DNA of 5,551 nt from Chloroflexota bacterium (GTDB lineage Bacteria > Chloroflexota > Anaerolineae > Anaerolineales > Villigracilaceae), in NCBI GenBank assembly GCA_021796315.1, contig JAJYOH010000425.1, positions 1 through 5,551 on the forward strand, given 5' to 3'. Both the position numbers and the translations under genes were made by a program. This document shows positions 1 to 5,551 of this stretch, in pieces. Every line of letters begins with the position of its first letter. The stretch's first letter is position 1. The notes under the pieces were generated by a model. The model was not told the origin of the DNA. It ran no database searches and saw only the letters and a program-made list of their open reading frames with translations.

Positions 1-691
1 TTCGCTCGGTGCAATCTACGGTGTATTGAAGGCTCGTCCCTTCTGGTATCGTCCTGACGTTGCTGTGCTGTTCATTATATCGGCGGTGGCTGGCGGCATG
101 GCGCTGACAGTCTTTGCGTCCATGCTGGCGCCAAAGCTGACCAAACGCGCCGTGATCAAAGAGGAATTACTTGAACGCGTATCCTACTTCATCGGTTGGA
201 TGATGGCCGCTTATTTATACTTCCGCTTCTGGGACGCGCTCTCCATGACCTATACATACCAGGCCGGGCGCACCGAAGGCTTGAATCTTCTTACAAGCGG
301 GACGCTTTCGTTCAACTTCTGGATCGGCGAAATCCTGTTGGGCGCAGTGGCGCCGATGATCATCCTGATCAACAAGAAGATGCGTATGAATCAAACCTTG
401 CGGATGGTGGCGCTGGCTCTCATTGTCGGCGGCGTAGTGGCTTATCGCTGGGATACCAATCTAACCGGTCTGCTGGTGATGGTTTCATACCTGCCCGGTA
501 ATCTAACCGTCACCTACACCATGTACCGACCGTCCATCGTGGAATGGATGGCCGGGCTTGGCGTCGTGGCTTACGGACTAACTCTCTTCTCATTGGGTGT
601 CCGCTATCTGCATGTGGTGGATCATAGAATCTATGAGGAAGAGGAACACGAATCAGTCAAGCTTGAATCAACAGAGGCGGTACCCGCCTGA
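1..691 (+). CDS. NrfD/HybB-family quinone-interacting membrane subunit, C-terminal part (5' partial)
   Basis: The reading frame is open to the left edge (first complete codon at base 2), so the start lies outside; a TTG at 26 is in frame but is not a convincing start. 229 residues are visible. Counting from the TTG codon, about five hydrophobic helices can be seen near residues 12-35, 52-72, 98-115, 125-140 and 170-195, followed by a short acidic, probably soluble tail. Features recalling the HybB/QrcD branch of the NrfD family are KARPFWY before the first visible helix, the GE...G...P pattern (101-110), an Arg-Trp-Asp-Thr-Asn segment (141-145) and YRPSIVEW (167-174). Such proteins are integral subunits that exchange electrons or protons between the quinone pool and a periplasmic Fe-S, molybdopterin or haem partner. 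The partner is not in the window, so substrate and direction are unknown. It appears to be the last gene of its operon, since a terminator follows within 20 bases. ActC/ActF of alternative complex III is less likely because their GWH-type motif is not seen in this part. Confidence 0.82.
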   Translation, partial: SLGAIYGVLKARPFWYRPDVAVLFIISAVAGGMALTVFASMLAPKLTKRAVIKEELLERVSYFIGWMMAAYLYFRFWDALSMTYTYQAGRTEGLNLLTSGTLSFNFWIGEILLGAVAPMIILINKKMRMNQTLRMVALALIVGGVVAYRWDTNLTGLLVMVSYLPGNLTVTYTMYRPSIVEWMAGLGVVAYGLTLFSLGVRYLHVVDHRIYEEEEHESVKLESTEAVPA

Positions 692-707
692 GGATTTATG
701 CAAAACA

Positions 708-738
708 AAAAAGGACGTCCAACCTGGGCGTCCTTTTT
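708..738. terminator. Bidirectional intrinsic terminator between convergent genes
   Basis: AAAAAGGACG (708-717) pairs perfectly with CGTCCTTTTT (729-738). On the + strand RNA the stem can extend inward by a U-G pair and two C-G pairs, leaving a five-base loop (721-725). The A run on one side and T run on the other give a U tract after the hairpin in both directions. It lies 16 bases after the NrfD stop and 14 bases after the stop of the - strand fusion gene, so it can end both operons. Confidence 0.88.
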
Positions 739-752
739 ATCTCAACCATCGT

Positions 753-2885
753 TTACTTTTCCAATGCTCCGGCGTTAATCCAATTTGTGATGATTTGAAT
801 CTCGGCCTCTGACAATTTACCGCCCGGAGGCATGAGCATTCCATCTTTCTGGGTTCCCGTGATCTTTTGCACCAGCAAACTATTTGCTGCATTGCCGGGA
901 ACTACTACAGGAGCGTGAGCGCCGCTTTCCATGACTGACTTGTAGCTGGAAGCATCCCATCCGCCCGAACTCCCATGACACGCACTGCACTTGTTCTTAA
1001 GAATGGGCAAAACGTCCGCACTGAATGACGGGATGGCTGATGGAGTAGACGTAGTCGTTCCCGTGCTGGCGCCTCCACTGCCAAAAGTTCGAATGAACTC
1101 CACTAACTGGTCGATTTGATCTGAATTCAAAACCTCGCCCCAGGCGATCATCGAAGTATCTTTATGACCGTTGCTGATCGTGTCAGCGATATTCTGATCA
1201 GTATTGGCCTGCTGGAATTTGGGATCGTTCAACGCCGGGCCAACACCGCCTTCGCCATTCTGGCCATGACACTGGGTGCACAAGCCGGTGTAGATTTTCT
1301 CGCCGGTTAAAGAAAGCACAGGCGGTGTTGGCGTTGGCTGCGCTTCGGGCTGAGCCTGCACCGGGGGCTTATCCTGCCAGGAGCGCAGATAGGCAACAAT
1401 CGCATCAATTTGCGTATCATCCAGAGGGCCGCCCGAAGATGTGCCGAAGGGGGACATTCCAGCATTCGGCTGTCCTTGAGAGATAATTGCGCGCAACGTA
1501 AAGTCGTCGCGCGTTTTTAGAAATTCTGCAGTACCAATGGGTGGAATGGCGGTGCCGGGGTGCGTTGGGTTGGGTCCACCTTCACCGAACTGACCATGGC
1601 AAACCGCACAGCTGCTTTCAAAGAGCTTTTGTCCGGTTGCTACAGAAGTGCCCTGGGTTGCCTGCAAAGTGTAGTTTACAAGCGCGTCCAACTGTTCAGG
1701 CGTTAATACCGATCCCCAAACTGGCATTGTTTGGTGGGCACCGCCGGTTGAAATAATTTGCTTGGCCTGCTCTACGCTTTCAGCTTTCGGAACGCGATCT
1801 CCATGACAGCTTTTACAATTGTTGTCAAAGGACTGCTTGCCAGATGGCATAGCACCCGGGTCAACCACATACTGGGCAAGAATATCGATTTCACTTTGAC
1901 TCAGTTTTTCTTTCCAGGCTGGCATCTCGAGATGCTGTCCGCCCGTGCTAATCAGTTTGCGAAGCTCATCTTTAGAACCATTGAAAGCAACCGAACTGCC
2001 GTGACAGGGAGAGCAGTTAGTTGTAAACAATCTGGAGCCATCTGGCGCAACCAGGAAGTTCAGAAGGCGGGTACGTTGCTCCTGATCCATCGCAGTGGAC
2101 AGGTTGGGGATATTTAAATTGGCATGGGGCGGGTAGCTTAGTCCCAATTCCAGGGCTTTTTTAAGTTCTATTGGATTGCTGGAAACCAGTTCATCCACTT
2201 TATGACATTCACTACAATACTGAGTGAAGAGTTGGCTTCCTCCCGGAGAGAGAATAAATCCTGCCAACGCATCAATTTGATCGGTTGAAAGATCAGCACC
2301 CCAGGCAGGCATTCCTTCATGCTTTCCTTTGGCAATTACATCATGCAAATTAATCCCAGCAGGAACTACGATTGATTCTCCGTGACAGGGAGCACAGTTG
2401 GCGGTATATAAGGCTGCCGTCTGATCTCCTGATTTGGTTTCTGCTGGCGGTGGCGCTTCGCGTACTGACTGAATGGTCAGGAAAAGAATGCCCGCCAAAA
2501 TGACAAGGGTGCCGCTAATGACGATCGGCCTGCTGCGAAAATCCCGAAACCGGCTCCGGTCGATGAACGGCAGGAGAAATAGAATCAATATGGCCAGTGT
2601 TGGAATCAGCACAACACCGATCACTTCCAGGTTGCCGGGGAAATACTTCAAGAGTTGGAACAGGAACAAGAAGTACCACTCCGGGCGGGGAGTGTATGTG
2701 GTGTCCGCGGGGTTTGCACGGTTCTCCAAGGGCGCGCCGATAAAGTAGGCCAGCGCGACCAGGATGAGGAATAAAACCAATGAAACTACCGCATCTTTGA
2801 AGATTATGTCGGGAAAGAAAGGAACACCTTTCTTCTTTTCTTCATGATACTTTTCGAGATAAGCTTTCTTCTCTTCGTCGTTCAT
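753..2885 (-). CDS. qcrC: QcrC-like fusion: cytochrome b subunit IV domain plus seven c-type haem domains
   Basis: 710 residues. The N-terminal part (about 1-145) is a cytochrome b C-terminal/subunit IV domain with three helices (about 32-50, 87-107, 119-139) and the quinol-site PEWY motif at 68-71, followed by a FLFLFQLLKYF segment very like Bacillus QcrC. Three helices place the rest outside the membrane, where c haems are attached. Seven CXXCH sites follow, with Cys at 164, 224, 291, 357, 426, 536 and 633. Probable distal Met ligands are M192, M321, M387, M477, M579 and M683 or M685; domain 2 has none in the expected place. Domains 1-4 are compact (about 66 residues each), 5 and 6 are of ordinary cytochrome c size with GxGG after the haem site, and 7 is a different type ending in an MPPGG and NWINAGA pattern. 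Pro/Thr-rich linkers lie at about 506-525 and 604-620. Bacillus QcrC has the same layout with one haem. The start is fixed by an AAGGGAG site 8 bases upstream, inside the end of the cytochrome b gene. Likely role: terminal electron-output arm of a menaquinol-oxidising bc complex. Confidence 0.93.
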   Translation of the reverse strand: MNDEEKKAYLEKYHEEKKKGVPFFPDIIFKDAVVSLVLFLILVALAYFIGAPLENRANPADTTYTPRPEWYFLFLFQLLKYFPGNLEVIGVVLIPTLAILILFLLPFIDRSRFRDFRSRPIVISGTLVILAGILFLTIQSVREAPPPAETKSGDQTAALYTANCAPCHGESIVVPAGINLHDVIAKGKHEGMPAWGADLSTDQIDALAGFILSPGGSQLFTQYCSECHKVDELVSSNPIELKKALELGLSYPPHANLNIPNLSTAMDQEQRTRLLNFLVAPDGSRLFTTNCSPCHGSSVAFNGSKDELRKLISTGGQHLEMPAWKEKLSQSEIDILAQYVVDPGAMPSGKQSFDNNCKSCHGDRVPKAESVEQAKQIISTGGAHQTMPVWGSVLTPEQLDALVNYTLQATQGTSVATGQKLFESSCAVCHGQFGEGGPNPTHPGTAIPPIGTAEFLKTRDDFTLRAIISQGQPNAGMSPFGTSSGGPLDDTQIDAIVAYLRSWQDKPPVQAQPEAQPTPTPPVLSLTGEKIYTGLCTQCHGQNGEGGVGPALNDPKFQQANTDQNIADTISNGHKDTSMIAWGEVLNSDQIDQLVEFIRTFGSGGASTGTTTSTPSAIPSFSADVLPILKNKCSACHGSSGGWDASSYKSVMESGAHAPVVVPGNAANSLLVQKITGTQKDGMLMPPGGKLSEAEIQIITNWINAGALEK
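1632..2414 (-). repeat. Four tandem compact cytochrome c modules within the fusion gene
   Basis: Codons 158-418 encode four consecutive modules whose haem cysteines are 60, 67 and 66 residues apart (164, 224, 291, 357). Modules 1, 3 and 4 share the plan: aromatic residue, NC-x-x-CHG, a short helix with the ISTGG or IAKGK pattern, MP-A/V-W, then an L-S/T-x-x-x-I/L-D-x-L helix. Module 2 fits by position but lacks the MPxW core. This is a protein-level repeat that has diverged at the DNA level and points to internal duplication of a minimal haem domain. Confidence 0.8.
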
Positions 2886-2888
2886 CGA

Positions 2889-3548
2889 TTACTCTCCCTT
2901 CTTTGGTACGGCACTAATACCGATCTTGATGACCAAATAGAGATGGACGCCAATTAGGAGCGCTAATGTGGCGGGCAGCACCCAAACATGCGCGCCAAAA
3001 AACCGGGCTAGTGTGACGGCAGAAAGGTCTGGTCCACCGCGCATGATTCTCAGCAGATAATCTCCGATAATTGGAGGTGTACCTGCAATGCGAGTCCCCA
3101 CTGTGGTAGCCCAATAGGCTTTCTGATCCCAGGGAAGTAAATAACCGGTGAAACCAAAACCAATAACAACCAGAAGAAGGACCACTCCAGTTATCCAAGT
3201 CACTTCACGAGGATATTTGTAAGCACCATAGAAGATCACGCGAAGCATATGCAGCACTACCACCACAACCATGGCGCTCGCTCCCCAATGATGCAATCCA
3301 CGAATCAGCCAGCCCATTGCGACCTGTGTTGTGATGTATTGAACACTGTCATATGCATGATCAGGCGTAGGAACGTAGTATATGGTCAGCAAAATTCCTG
3401 TGACTGCCTGATTTACAGCAAGAAACAGGGTCGCGCTTCCCAAAGCATAGAACCAATTAACCTTCGGAACTTGGCGCAGGAATATCACATCCCAGACCTG
3501 ACGCCACCCAACGCGCTCATCCAACCAATCTGCAAATTTGATTAGCAT
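2889..3548 (-). CDS. qcrB: Cytochrome b6-type subunit (N-terminal cytochrome b domain) of a menaquinol:cytochrome c reductase
   Basis: 219 residues from the ATG at 3548, chosen because GGGAGG sits 5 bases upstream; an in-frame ATG at 3584 would overlap the Rieske gene by 35 bases and is less likely. The protein carries four transmembrane helices (about 33-58, 77-102, 113-136, 184-207). Haem histidines are at H86, H100, H187 and H202, the same positions as in chloroplast b6, with 14 residues between the last two (b6 spacing, against 13 in mitochondrial cytochrome b). H86/H187 should bind haem bL and H100/H202 haem bH. GYLLPWDQKAYWAT (135-148) is the conserved segment near the quinol oxidation site. 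The residue matching b6 Cys35, which anchors haem ci, is Ala35. The protein ends before subunit IV, which is encoded by the next gene after a 3-base gap. It forms the membrane core that oxidises quinol on the outer face and passes one electron inward. Confidence 0.95.
   Translation of the reverse strand: MLIKFADWLDERVGWRQVWDVIFLRQVPKVNWFYALGSATLFLAVNQAVTGILLTIYYVPTPDHAYDSVQYITTQVAMGWLIRGLHHWGASAMVVVVVLHMLRVIFYGAYKYPREVTWITGVVLLLVVIGFGFTGYLLPWDQKAYWATTVGTRIAGTPPIIGDYLLRIMRGGPDLSAVTLARFFGAHVWVLPATLALLIGVHLYLVIKIGISAVPKKGE
2894..2900 (-). promoter_or_regulatory. Ribosome binding site of the fusion gene
   Basis: On the - strand AAGGGAG lies 8 bases before the ATG at 2885 and overlaps the last codons of the cytochrome b gene, suggesting coupled translation of the two halves of the split cytochrome b. 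Confidence 0.75.
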
Positions 3549-3549
3549 C

Positions 3550-4029
3550 CTAACCTCCCAAAATGAACAATTGATCGTTTTCAACTTTAACCTCGTACCT
3601 ATTCAATGGACGAGGCGGTGGACCGGCTAATACCTTCCCCTCTTTATCAAAAACCCCATTATGACATGGGCAGACAAAATTATTTTGCTCCGCAATCCAT
3701 CGAACGCGACAACCAAGGTGCGTGCATACATTTGACATCGCAACAAAATCGCGTCCATCCTGAGTCAGAATATAAACAGCCAATTCCTCTTCATTAGTCA
3801 CCCAGCCAGTCTGCCGCTGGATATTGACTTTGAACAAGGTGGGCACACCGATTTCGATTTTGGCTGTAGAGCCTAGTTGGATCCAGCCCTCACCTTGAGA
3901 ACTCTTAAGAGCAGGTTCCACAACATAAACAATGGCGGGGACTGCCCAGGATAAGCCAATCACTCCGCCAATGGCCGCGATGGTCAGCTTCATGAAATCC
4001 CGTCGTGATACATCTTTCTTGTCTTCCAT
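3550..4029 (-). CDS. qcrA: Rieske [2Fe-2S] iron-sulfur subunit of a menaquinol:cytochrome c reductase
   Basis: 159 residues from the ATG at 4029, which has AAGGAG 7 bases upstream; a GTG at 4035 is in frame but only 1 base from that site. The N-terminus has a Tat-type motif SRRDFMK (8-14) before a hydrophobic segment (about 15-38), typical of Rieske proteins that are exported folded and kept as an uncleaved anchor. Cluster box 1 is CTHLGC (102-107) and box 2 is CPCHNG (120-125). C102, H104, C120 and H123 should hold the cluster, and C107 with C122 should form the disulfide. GPPPRPL (136-142) is the proline loop. In box 2 the Ser and Tyr that hydrogen-bond the cluster in high-potential Rieske proteins are replaced by Gly125 and Phe127, which suggests a lower midpoint potential suited to menaquinol. 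It takes the first electron from quinol at the outer site and passes it to the haem c arm. It is the first of three tightly packed genes. Confidence 0.95.
   Translation of the reverse strand: MEDKKDVSRRDFMKLTIAAIGGVIGLSWAVPAIVYVVEPALKSSQGEGWIQLGSTAKIEIGVPTLFKVNIQRQTGWVTNEEELAVYILTQDGRDFVAMSNVCTHLGCRVRWIAEQNNFVCPCHNGVFDKEGKVLAGPPPRPLNRYEVKVENDQLFILGG
3554..3559 (-). promoter_or_regulatory. Ribosome binding site deciding the cytochrome b start
   Basis: GGGAGG on the - strand lies 5 bases before the ATG at 3548 and within the last codons of the Rieske gene. It supports 3548 over the in-frame ATG at 3584, and suggests translational coupling with the Rieske gene, whose stop codon ends 1 base before this start. 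Confidence 0.8.
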
Positions 4030-4036
4030 TTGCACG

Positions 4037-4042
4037 CTCCTT
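4037..4042 (-). promoter_or_regulatory. Ribosome binding site deciding the Rieske start
   Basis: AAGGAG on the - strand lies 7 bases before the ATG at 4029. The alternative GTG at 4035 would leave only 1 base of spacing, so the ATG start is preferred. Confidence 0.8.
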
Positions 4043-4194
4043 CTTATCCGAATTCCAGAAATTTTATTATCTGCTTATATATTCACCGCTTGGTATTAGT
4101 TCAGCGCAGTGGAGATTATTCTGTCAAACTATCTTCTACCCGCGTTATACAGCACACAGTTCATGTACATTATTCTCAAATTGATCCCATCACA
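4043..4194 (-). promoter_or_regulatory. AT-rich leader before the Rieske gene, possible internal promoter
   Basis: With the Rieske ribosome binding site this is a 165-base gap between the multihaem gene stop and the Rieske start. No hairpin with a T tract was found, so transcription may read through. Scattered promoter-like words exist on the - strand: TTGACA (4127-4122), TAATAC (4098-4093, 23 bases further on, too far for a standard pair), TATAAC (4149-4144) and TATAAG (4079-4074). None forms a well-spaced -35/-10 pair, so a separate promoter for the three bc genes is possible but unproven. Confidence 0.25.
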
Positions 4195-5551
4195 TTACTC
4201 CTCAGGCGCGCCAGCATCAATCCATTTCTTTATGAGGGCAAGCTCATCGGCGGAAAAATTAGCAAAGTGTTTGGAACTTTGAATTTTTACCAACAGACTA
4301 TTGGCCGAGTCATTAGAGAGAACGACAACACCATCTGCGCCGCCTTTCATAATGTTGTTATAACTGGTCAGGTCGAGCCCTTTGGGGGCTGAAGCGCCCT
4401 GGTGGCATACCGCGCACTTGGCGCTGAACAACGGCCCAATATTTGCATTGTAAGTTGGATTTCCGACCACAGGTACAGGTGCCTGAGTGGGTTCTGGAGT
4501 GGGCAGTTGTGCTTGAAGGATTTCCCGTAATTTTGGAGCGTCGAATCCAGCATAACTAAGGACACTACCATGGCAAGCACTATTTGAGCAGAAGGATTTA
4601 TTGGAAGTTGTACCCGCCCCTTCAGTGGTATGGCAGTTCGAACAAGTGGCATCAAAGGCCTGGTTGTGCAAACTGATCCAGTTGGAATTCAAATGAGACT
4701 CGGGCTCGGGGCCTTTGCTGATCTCGATCTTGGTTACAAAATCCTGTGATCCGCTGACGACCGGGATGGAGTGACACAAGTTGCACTCAAGAGGAATGGC
4801 CTTCTGATTAGAGTCCAAATGTTTGCCATCGTGGCAGCGGAAGCAGCCAGCTGAATCAAAGTGACCAATGTTATTTGGATGAGCATTCCAATCCGATTTC
4901 TGATCCAGGAAGACTGAGTCGTTGAAAATCGTTACCAGCTCTTTGACCGCTGCGTCGATTTTGTCTTTATTGGCAGCATAGTAATCAGGATAGTTGGACT
5001 TGTAATAGTCAGCCAGTTTTTCTATCCCGGCAATCCCCTCCTGCTGAGTAGTATATTGCGCGCGTAAGACCTCTACAGCCTGGCGGCGAATAAAGGGGAT
5101 GTCAGTGGATATTGCCCCGGCTTGCATCGATCGGTCAACCGACTCCTCAGGTGTATAAACGCGGTGAGTAATGCGATTGTGGCAGGTAATGCAGTCTACT
5201 CGTTTGAGCTGGCTTGGATCCGCTTTAGAGGGATCAAAGTTAGAAGTCACATCAGTGAACTCTTGCACACTGCCATCGTCGTTAATAACGCGAACATAAG
5301 GGATGCTCTGATCCAATTTATCGGTGGCATAATAATAGACTTGATTCTCGATGTGCCAGTGGATGCCGCGGCCCAATCCCTCACGCTTGGTCCCACCGCC
5401 CGTCTTAAGCACCAGACTAACACTATAAGGTGTATTTTCTTTATCGGGTTGGAAATGGTAAATTACCCGCAGGCTGTCATCGGAAAATTTCTCGGGCGTA
5501 TGACATTTCTCGCAAGTATCCCGCGCCGGGATCGAATGACACAGGTTGCAT
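4195..5551 (-). CDS. Multihaem c-type cytochrome, NapC/NirT-like annotation class (5' partial)
   Basis: The frame is open to the right edge, with its first complete codon at 5550-5548; the GTG at 5412 is in frame but two haem sites lie upstream of it, so it is not the start. 451 residues are visible. CXXCH sites begin at residues 1, 13, 120, 236, 256, 303 and 379, and a wider C-SNSA-CH (CX4CH) site at 321-327, giving at least eight c haems. Conserved-looking blocks are GIHWH (63-67), a helical stretch after the third haem, and NIGH followed by CFRCHDGKH (227-243). I recall this pattern from multihaem cytochromes often labelled NapC/NirT or cytochrome c3-like in anaerobic or metal-reducing bacteria, but the N-terminal domain that would settle the family is missing. 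A Pro-rich linker (about 349-362) precedes a C-terminal monohaem domain like the last domain of the downstream fusion protein. It should act outside the cytoplasmic membrane as an electron carrier. Its position upstream of the bc genes on the same strand suggests a shared pathway; the direction of transfer is unknown. Confidence 0.88.
   Translation of the reverse strand, partial: CNLCHSIPARDTCEKCHTPEKFSDDSLRVIYHFQPDKENTPYSVSLVLKTGGGTKREGLGRGIHWHIENQVYYYATDKLDQSIPYVRVINDDGSVQEFTDVTSNFDPSKADPSQLKRVDCITCHNRITHRVYTPEESVDRSMQAGAISTDIPFIRRQAVEVLRAQYTTQQEGIAGIEKLADYYKSNYPDYYAANKDKIDAAVKELVTIFNDSVFLDQKSDWNAHPNNIGHFDSAGCFRCHDGKHLDSNQKAIPLECNLCHSIPVVSGSQDFVTKIEISKGPEPESHLNSNWISLHNQAFDATCSNCHTTEGAGTTSNKSFCSNSACHGSVLSYAGFDAPKLREILQAQLPTPEPTQAPVPVVGNPTYNANIGPLFSAKCAVCHQGASAPKGLDLTSYNNIMKGGADGVVVLSNDSANSLLVKIQSSKHFANFSADELALIKKWIDAGAPEE

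Noticed and set aside
675..689. Short hairpin AGGCGG-TAC-CCGCCT over the NrfD stop codon
   Set aside because: No T tract follows and it lies inside the coding end; the hairpin at 708-738 is the far better terminator.
1541..2117. Open frames on the + strand opposite the haem repeat region
   Set aside because: They are antisense to a clearly conserved cytochrome, show no recognisable domain and have compositions expected of shadow frames.
3549..3584. Longer cytochrome b start at the ATG at 3584
   Set aside because: It would overlap the Rieske gene, and GGGAGG lies just before the ATG at 3548, which also restores b6-like residue numbering.
4093..4127. TTGACA and TAATAC as a -35/-10 promoter pair on the - strand
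   Set aside because: The spacer is 23 bases; no good -10 word occurs at 16-18 bases, so it is kept only as a weak note on the leader.
4163..4170. Palindrome ATGTACAT in the gap before the Rieske gene, considered as an operator
   Set aside because: An 8-base palindrome in AT-rich DNA is expected by chance and no second copy or well-spaced promoter was found next to it.
4030..4392. Open frame on the + strand spanning the gap before the Rieske gene
   Set aside because: It overlaps the conserved end of the multihaem gene, lacks recognisable motifs and has no clear ribosome binding site.
4368..4655. Second - strand open frame inside the multihaem gene
   Set aside because: It is an out-of-frame shadow of a region with three haem sites in the main frame; no haem motif or domain appears in it.

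Overview
The window carries two tail-to-tail transcription units for respiratory electron transfer. On the + strand is the 3' end of an NrfD/HybB-type quinone-interacting membrane protein (1-691, start outside the window). On the - strand, read from 5551 down to 753, are a partial multihaem c-type cytochrome (5551-4195), a Rieske iron-sulfur protein (4029-3550), a b6-type cytochrome b (3548-2889) and a 710-residue fusion of the subunit IV half of cytochrome b to seven c-type haem domains (2885-753). The two units meet at one hairpin flanked by A and T runs (708-738) that can act as a terminator in both directions.

The last three - strand genes are nearly contiguous (gaps of 1 and 3 bases), and each has a good Shine-Dalgarno sequence. 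Their order and domain content match the Bacillus-type menaquinol:cytochrome c reductase QcrA-QcrB-QcrC, in which QcrC is a subunit IV-cytochrome c fusion. Here the single c domain of QcrC is replaced by seven haem domains. The expected flow is quinol -> Rieske cluster -> covalent multihaem domain on the outer face, with the second electron returning through haems bL and bH. The upstream multihaem cytochrome (at least eight haem sites) lies 165 bases before the Rieske start and ends in the same type of haem domain as the fusion, so it may be a partner or alternative electron carrier.

Several residues bear on chemistry. The b6-type subunit keeps all four haem b histidines but has Ala where b6 has Cys35, the covalent haem ci anchor. 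The Rieske protein lacks the Ser and Tyr that raise cluster potential in ubiquinol enzymes, which suggests a low-potential menaquinol system. Haem domain 2 of the fusion has lost the usual distal Met.

The organism is not certain. The moderate GC content by eye, Pro/Thr-rich linkers, Bacillus-type bc layout, abundant multihaem cytochromes and NrfD proteins would suit a Chloroflexota (Anaerolineae-like) bacterium; this is inference. No RNA gene, mobile element or CRISPR array was seen, and no gene-free stretch exceeds about 165 bases.
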